A stretch of 64,000 nucleotides of DNA from Varanus komodoensis (lineage: Eukaryota; Chordata; Lepidosauria; Squamata; Varanidae), in contig NW_025336347.1 of NCBI RefSeq assembly GCF_004798865.1, forward strand, positions 20,211,430 through 20,275,429, in the 5' to 3' direction. A program made the translations under genes and the position numbers. Of this stretch, positions 59,001-64,000 are shown one piece after another. Every line of letters starts with the position of its first letter. Positions within the stretch are counted from its first letter, which is position 1. The notes below the pieces were generated by a model. It made no database searches. It was not told where the DNA came from and was given only the letters and a program-made list of their open reading frames with translations.

Positions 59001-59819
59001 GGGGAGGGCGTGCGCCACCAAGGCACCCAGACGGGGGAGAAGCCCTACTCTTGCCTGGACTGCGGGAAGTGCTTTGCCCAGAACTCAGCACTGGCCAAGC
59101 ACCGGCGCATGCACACTGGGGAGAAGCCCTACAAGTGCGAGGACTGTGGCAAAAGCTTCAGCGTGCGCTCCAACCTGCTGAAGCACCAGCGCACCCACCT
59201 GGGCGAGAAGCCATACAAGTGTGGAGACTGCGGCAAGGGCTTCATCCAGAAGTCGGACCTCACAAAGCACTGGCGCATGCACACCGGGGAGAAGCCCTAC
59301 CGCTGCGAGGCCTGCGGCAAGTGCTTCAGCGTCAGCTCCAACCTCATAAAGCACCAGCGCATCCACCTGGGCGAGAAGCCCTACGCCTGCGGCGAGTGCG
59401 GCAAGGCCTTCATCCAGCGCTCCGAGCTCACCATCCACCAGCGCACCCACACCGGTGAGAAGCCCTACAAATGCGGCATCTGCGGCAAATGCTTCAGCCG
59501 CAGCTCCCACCTCAACCGCCACCAGCGCACCCACGGCAATGACAAGGCCTTGGCTGGCCCCGGGGCAGCGCCTGCCACCATGCCCGCTGCCAGCGCCACC
59601 AAGCCTGCGACCCTGCTGCCCTCCTCGGCCTTCTCGGCCTCCTTCGCGTCCCCTGGCCCCCTCCCTATGCTGTCCTCCTTCCCGTCTTCCCCCTCCCCCC
59701 TCCCCATCCCTTCTTTGGACCTGCCCTGGACCCTGTCTTTCCCATCCCGGGGCTTCCCTCACTCATCCTTCCTTTCTCCTGCCCCATCCACTGCCCAGGC
59801 CCAGTCTTTGATAAACTAG
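52998..59819 (+). CDS. zinc-finger gene C: C2H2 protein, inverted paralogue of gene A
   Basis: Predicted nuclear DNA-binding regulator, about 789 aa from the ATG in the KRAB remnant (52998). Exons: 52958-53031, 53635-53709, 57559-59819; all internal joins are phase 1. The finger exon acceptor could also lie a little upstream (57535-57540 region), which would add a few residues. It opens with [13 protein letters not shown] and a long Glu run, then a basic Lys-rich stretch, then 18 C2H2 modules. Fifteen are canonical. Degenerate ones are module 1 (one His), module 11 ([15 protein letters not shown], no His) and module 12 (His to Gln). The last six fingers and the Pro/Ser tail match those of gene A, with one extra finger here. 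Gene lies opposite in strand to A and B. Confidence 0.85.
53635..53709 (+). CDS. gene C 75-nt exon of unknown function
   Basis: Same length, phase (1-1) and peptide ([17 protein letters not shown] core) as the gene A exon at 27834-27908. Acceptor CCCACAG, donor GTAAGT. Nine codons differ from A, eight of them synonymously. Domain not recognised. Confidence 0.8.
53805..53922. repeat. short palindromic interspersed repeat
   Basis: GTGCCCTCCAGAAATTTTGG, CACATCAGCCCCAGGCAACA and AGTCCAAAACATCTGGAGAG; same family. About 100 bp after the 75-nt exon of gene C. Confidence 0.6.
54195..54355 (+). mobile_element. second tRNA-derived SINE family, sense
   Basis: GGCTGTAGCTCAGGGGTAAG A box, GGGCTCGGTCCTTG B-box area, then GAAAGACGTCCATCTGAAAC and CCCTGAGGAACCACTGCC. 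Looks tRNA-like at the head, but the body shows it is a SINE and not a tRNA gene. Intron of gene C. Confidence 0.75.
54575..55130 (-). mobile_element. LINE 3' region, same family as 47490-47995, antisense
   Basis: Shares with the 47.5-kb copy the plus-strand text GCCTGGTGCTGAAAAGAAT and the CTCTTTGGGGA segment, and the preceding AT-rich 3' UTR. Lies in the second intron of gene C on the opposite strand. Confidence 0.6.
56222..56437 (-). mobile_element. tRNA-derived SINE, antisense, near full length
   Basis: TATTTATTTATTTGCTATAT start, CATGACAACCCTGTGAGGTA centre, GTTTCGAACCTGGCACTCCC B box and TTAACCGCTACGCCATATTG head. In the second intron of gene C. Confidence 0.75.
57165..57280 (+). mobile_element. 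CR1/L2-type LINE terminus fragment
   Basis: GGGGACTTCCTGGAGGCCTC and GGATGGTGACCTAGTTCGGC resemble the ..GGCTTCCTAGAGGCATCTG..GACTAGATGGGCC.. end of reptile LINEs. Lies about 0.3 kb before the finger exon of gene C. Confidence 0.5.
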
Positions 59820-60274
59820 CCCCTTTTTTTGCTCCCAAACCCCTACCCCAAGGGTGCAGAACCTCAGACCCTCTGGTGGGTCCAGTCCAGGAATCTGCAA
59901 GTCCTCAGAAGACCACCCCCTTCCTCAAACCTCATCCTCTTTCCACCAACCAGCAAGCATTTGTACAGCTCTTTCCTCCCATTTTAAAAGGTGGAAACGC
60001 CATTCCAAAGGCAGTAAGAACTTTGAATTACACTGGTGTCTTTGGCGTGTTGGTCCCACATGTGCTCACCGCTGGAACACAGCCCTCAGTGGCTTCTCCA
60101 TAATGGAATTTGACCACCTGGCCAAAATTGGTTCCATTGTCCTGCCACTGCCCTTCCCTCTCACTCGAAAACTCTTTCCTTCTACAGAGCCCATGGGACA
60201 TAGTCCTGTTTTGGCCTTCCTCTTCTGCATTCCTGCTGAACTGGCCATGTTATGCCCTCTGCATTGCCTGCCTG

Positions 60275-60388
60275 CCCTGCTTGTAGGCTTCCTGAAGGCA
60301 CCTGGCCAGCCATCGTGGGAAAATGGATTTTGGGCTAGATAGACCTTTGCTCTGACCCAGTAGGGTCATCTTATGTTCCTTGCCATTG
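60275..60388 (+). mobile_element. CR1/L2-type LINE terminus fragment
   Basis: GTAGGCTTCCTGAAGGCACC, GGGCTAGATAGACCTTTGCT, CTGACCCAGTAGGGTCATCT and TATGTTCC form the standard 3' end of this LINE group. Confidence 0.7.
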
Positions 60389-60844
60389 TTTCCCCAAGCT
60401 TCCGGTGTCTGGCTTGGTAATCAGACTTCTTCCCTTCCAGACTTCCTTTCCAGACTTCTTTTTCTTCTCTCCAGCCTGTTTTTCTTGCTCTACCCCTGAG
60501 GTTGCATCCACACTTAGGCCCAGGTCATACCTCATGGAAATGCATTCATTTCAATTACGGGTGGCCATGCATGAGGCAGTTGTGCTACTGCTTGCTGCAG
60601 GTGGGAACAACTGTCCTGGACTGCTTCGTGTTGCACTTGAAGCTGGCTTGTCTCCCTGCAAGCAAACCATATAAAGAACCCAAGGCTTGTGCTAGGGTTA
60701 TTTCTCTAGCTGGCTGGGAGAGAAAAAAGGCAAAGATCCAGGATTGGATGCAATGCTGAACAACCCAGGGGTAGAAATTTAAACAAAAACAAAAACAAAA
60801 AAACATTTGTGGCATGCAAGTTGGGTCTTAGTCATACTTTGAAT

Positions 60845-61078
60845 GCTGTTGTTAGTTGCAAAGTCCTGTCAGACCCATCGTGACCCCATGGACAACACTC
60901 CTCCAGGTCTTCCTGTCCTCCACCATCCCCCGGAGTCCACCCAAGCTCACACCAACTGCTTCAGTGTCTCCATCCAGCCACCTCATTCTCTGCATCCCCT
61001 TCTTCTTTTGCCATCTATTGTTCCCAGCATCAGGGTCTTCTCCAGTGAGTCCTTCTCATTAGGTGGCCAAAGTATTTA
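60845..61078 (-). mobile_element. BovB LINE 3' fragment, antisense
   Basis: On the minus strand this matches the 3' end of the BovB copy at about 16.33-16.56 kb: the GGCCACCTAATGAGAAGGA stretch through to the end GGTCTGACAGGACTTTGCA. About 230 bp, diverged. Lies about 1 kb past gene C. Confidence 0.85.
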
Positions 61079-62492
61079 ACCTACTTTGAACAGACCCACT
61101 GAAATGTGAGGAACTTCAGTTAATCAATGCTAACTTAAGTCTTACTGATTTCGGTGAGTCTCCTCTAACTGTGACTAAATCTGAATCCAGCCTCTGTTTT
61201 TTCATGTTCTTTCATTGGATAAATTTTCTCCTTTATGCTTTCTTGTTTTTATTTTACAACCTTACTGTTCCCTTCTATCTTTTCATTTCCGTACTGTGAT
61301 TCACCATGCCTGTAGCATTTGTCCTTGCAAACTGCCAGTTTCTGTATCTTCTCCTGTATCGCTTGGCTCATTAACATAACAGGGCTAAATTGGTTATCTT
61401 GGTTTAGATAAACCAAAAACCTTGCAGCTATATTAATGGATCATTTTTGACCCCAGTAGAAAGTTCCTGAGGCAAGAAAATGCTGAATCTGAAAAACCTT
61501 TATTCTGGCTGAATTTTCCCTTGCAACTGCAATCAACATAAGAATGGCTTAAAGCTATCAGCAAGTAAAGGTAATTTCAGGTTTAATTCTACCTGAGGCC
61601 CTGAAAAATGAGAAACTCTGCATAACAGTGCCAGGTCCACTGACTTTTTTGCATAGCAAAAGTTTGGCCTACTAATCTTTTAAAAAAATCATAGACCAGC
61701 TTTCCCTGGATAGATTTTAATTTTGTTTGCTGGAGAGTTTAGCTAAGAATCTTAGCTTTAAAATGAGACCAAGAGGATCTATATCAAACCTTTCTGAGTA
61801 CCTATTTTTGAGAAACAAATGCACATCTTCCTATGGCGATTTTGGGGTACTTTTGTGCCCCAGATGTTTTTGCTTTATTAAAAAAAAAACCAAGGGAAAG
61901 ATAGGAAGCTGAAATTTGAGAGCATTTTAAAATAGGCACTTTGTGACAATATCTTAAATGAACAAGTTGGTTGGACAACTTATGTGTAAATTACAGTACA
62001 GAGTATCAGCTGGGGGGATTCCCCTTACCTCAGAATGTGGGAAAAGGCAGAGATTCTCCTAGCTGCCCTTGACCTTGCTTTCGTGCAAATCTTTTGCTCT
62101 CAAACAGTCAAGAGTCTCTCCATTGTTGTTCAGACATAATGCTTGTGTTGTAGCATTTATGGGCAACAGCTTCTGTGGCTGGCCTAGCACATACAGCCCT
62201 TCTGTCATGATTTTCATTCTTGTTTTCTTGAGCTTCCCCTAACTCTCTGCTTCTCAATTCTTGTTCAAGGTTGAGAGAGCGAGTTCATGAAGGAGGCAAA
62301 GGATAGTAAAACTATTTAAACCGGGACCATCACCACATCATGAGACAGTAAATTTCATAATTTAGTTCTGAACTGTATGCTGCTTCTCTTTGAATCTGCT
62401 GCTAATCAGTGTCCAGTGTTGTGAGGGGGGAAAATGCATCACTTTTTCACATTGCACAGAATTTATATACCTCTATCATATCCATATCCATG
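61079..62492. other. intergenic downstream of gene C, no gene seen
   Basis: AT-rich. The segment at about 61.085-61.195 kb (CAGACCCACTGAAATGTGAG, CTTACTGATTTCGGTGAGTC) looks like another interspersed repeat. The rest is unrecognised. Confidence 0.5.
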
Positions 62493-62805
62493 GGATGCAG
62501 GTGGCGCTGTGGTTTAAACTGCTGTGCTGCTGGGCTGGTTTATCAAAAGGTCGCCAGTTCGAATTTGCACAATGGGGTGAGCTTCCATTGCTCCGTCCCA
62601 GCTCCTGCCAACCTTGCAGTTCGAAAGCATGCAAATGCAAGTAGATGAAAAGGTGCCTCTTCGGTGGGCAGGTAACAGGGTTCCATGCACTTTGGTGTTT
62701 AGTCATGCCGGCAACAAACTGTCTGTGGACAAACACTGGCTCCCTCAGCTAGGAAACGAAGATGAGCACCGCCCCCTAGAGTCAGGCATGACTGCACTTT
62801 AGGCG
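62493..62805 (+). mobile_element. Sauria-type tRNA-derived SINE
   Basis: tRNA-like head with A box (GGTGGCGCTGTGGTTTAAAC) and B box (GGTCGCCAGTTCGAATT), a middle with GTCCCAGCTCCTGCCAACCT and TTCGAAAGCATGCAAATGCA, and the tail GAGTCAGGCATGACTGCAC, which resembles a BovB 3' end. Near full length and diverged. Confidence 0.85.
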
Positions 62806-63119
62806 GAGATTCTCCTAAAGGTAGTTTTTCCTAAATAAAATCCTACATATGCTAACATAGCTATCTGTGCAGGTTTATCCAGAAACAAGCCCCATAGTGT
62901 TCCATGAGCTTAGTACCACATAAACGGACTTGGGGGTAAGCATGTGAGACAGTTTTGGGTCTCAACAGATATAAGATTGTGCTTTAAGTAAATTGAAAGA
63001 GTTCTACAATTTTCATAGGACCAGAAGGATGCCCTCCCAACAAATGTTTGTAAAATAAACTGGAAAATTCTGGTTTTGCTAAGCAGTTTTGAAACCACAT
63101 GCTCACATTTAGAGCCAAT

Positions 63120-63190
63120 TACATAAAATAATAGAACAGTAGAGTTGGAGGGGGCCAGAGGATCCAACCCCCTCCCTGCTCAGTGCAGGA
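63120..63190 (-). mobile_element. CR1 terminus fragment, antisense
   Basis: AATAGAACAGTAGAGTTGGA and CCAACCCCCTCCCTGCTCAG are the antisense CR1 3' end; about 70 bp. Confidence 0.65.
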
Positions 63191-63674
63191 TTATAGTATA
63201 TTTTAAGTGTGGTTAGCCTTTTGGTCCCAGAGTAGAGACTTCTGCAAAATACAAAATTCACCTCTCTTTAGGAAGAGTTGTGGGATCCTCTTGCATCCAT
63301 GCAAGTCTGCAAATGGCCAGGCACATGCTAATAGCAGGTATAAATTCAATGTATACATGCACATTTTTGATGAAAATTGTTTTGATGCACTATACCCAGA
63401 TCATCCAGAATACTTTCTTCTTGGAGCACTGTGGGAATCACATACAAAAGAGGCAGCAGCTCTGCTACCTTAATAGTGGTGTATGGAACCGAATTTTTAA
63501 CAGGGCAGCTCTTTCTGGTTTATGTTGCCCAACTGTAGCACTGTACTTGTAAACAGGATTTGCAAGCTGGAAGTTCAGCCTGGAAAATGTTGTCTGGCCT
63601 GAGGCATTTTGCTGCCTCATCCTCATTTCTCCTCTGTCATAATATTAACCTACCTTAGAGGATTGCTTTTTGTT

Positions 63675-63905
63675 GTTGTTTATATGCCGTCAAGTTATCT
63701 CCAGCCTGTGTCAGCCCTGTGAATTCAGCTCCATTCAGCTCTTTCAAGTTCAGGACTGTGGCTTCCTTTGGCTTCCTTTGTGGAGTCAATCCATCTCATA
63801 TTTGGTCTTCCCTTTCATTTTCTGCCTTCGACTTTCCCTAGCATGATTGTCTTCTCCAGTGAGTCTTGCCTTCTTGTGATGTGTCCCAAGTATGTAGGAA
63901 GAGTT
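63675..63905 (-). mobile_element. RTE/BovB-like or related LINE 3' fragment, antisense
   Basis: Arrangement matches the BovB 3' end (ATGCCGTCAAGT head, TGGAGTCAATCCATCTC, CTTCTCCAGTGAGTCTTGCC, GATGTGTCCCAAGTATG) but is much more diverged and probably another family. Family assignment tentative. Confidence 0.5.
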
Positions 63906-64000
63906 ACTGTGATCACGTCTACAATACACCCTGATACTTGGAAGAAGCAATTTTGTGTGGTGCCATGTATGGTTATTGTGCAGTTACTAGAGCTGGGGAA

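Overview
The window looks like a nuclear, genic stretch of a squamate reptile (lizard or snake) chromosome. Evidence: an RTE/BovB LINE and further BovB-like 3' pieces, CR1/L2-type LINE fragments, a Sauria-type tRNA SINE, other tRNA-derived SINEs, short palindromic repeats, introns with GT-AG borders and polydactyl C2H2 zinc-finger genes. Species cannot be read from the sequence. There are no bacterial-style operons, no CRISPR, and I saw no retroviral, LTR or Polinton-type element.

Layout. (1) 2.7-13.5 kb, minus strand: a complete six-exon AGPAT1-like lysophosphatidate acyltransferase gene (279 aa). Its introns carry LINE pieces, a Tc1/mariner-type MITE and a perfect 200-bp tandem duplication. 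(2) 14.9-16.6 kb: a broken BovB LINE, then about 4 kb with no gene seen. (3) 21.1-30.6 kb, minus strand: zinc-finger gene A, with a CpG-rich 5' region at 29.9-30.7 kb. (4) 31-39 kb: intergenic, mostly CR1/L2 LINE debris. (5) 40.0-45.3 kb, minus strand: zinc-finger gene B, with KRAB-A-like and KRAB-B-like exons and 14 finger modules. A 100-N assembly gap in GA-rich repeat lies just upstream of its finger exon. (6) 49.3-50.3 kb: a GC/CpG-rich stretch between the 5' ends of B and C, a candidate divergent promoter. (7) 53.0-59.8 kb, plus strand: zinc-finger gene C, an inverted paralogue of A. (8) 59.8-64 kb: repeats only.

The most interesting system is the A/C pair. They share an exon skeleton: an eroded KRAB-A tail, a 75-nt exon of unknown function, and a finger exon with a shared C-terminal half and a Pro/Ser tail. 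The 75-nt exon differs between A and C in nine codons, eight of them synonymous, which points to selection on a peptide that I do not recognise. By contrast, 177 nt covering the last two fingers are identical in A and C, as expected after recent gene conversion. All three zinc-finger proteins are probably nuclear DNA-binding regulators. Their KRAB parts are truncated (A, C) or changed at the core residues (B), so classical TRIM28 recruitment is doubtful. AGPAT1 works in glycerophospholipid synthesis and is a neighbour, not a functional partner. Its EGTR motif reads EGTQ, which is unusual.
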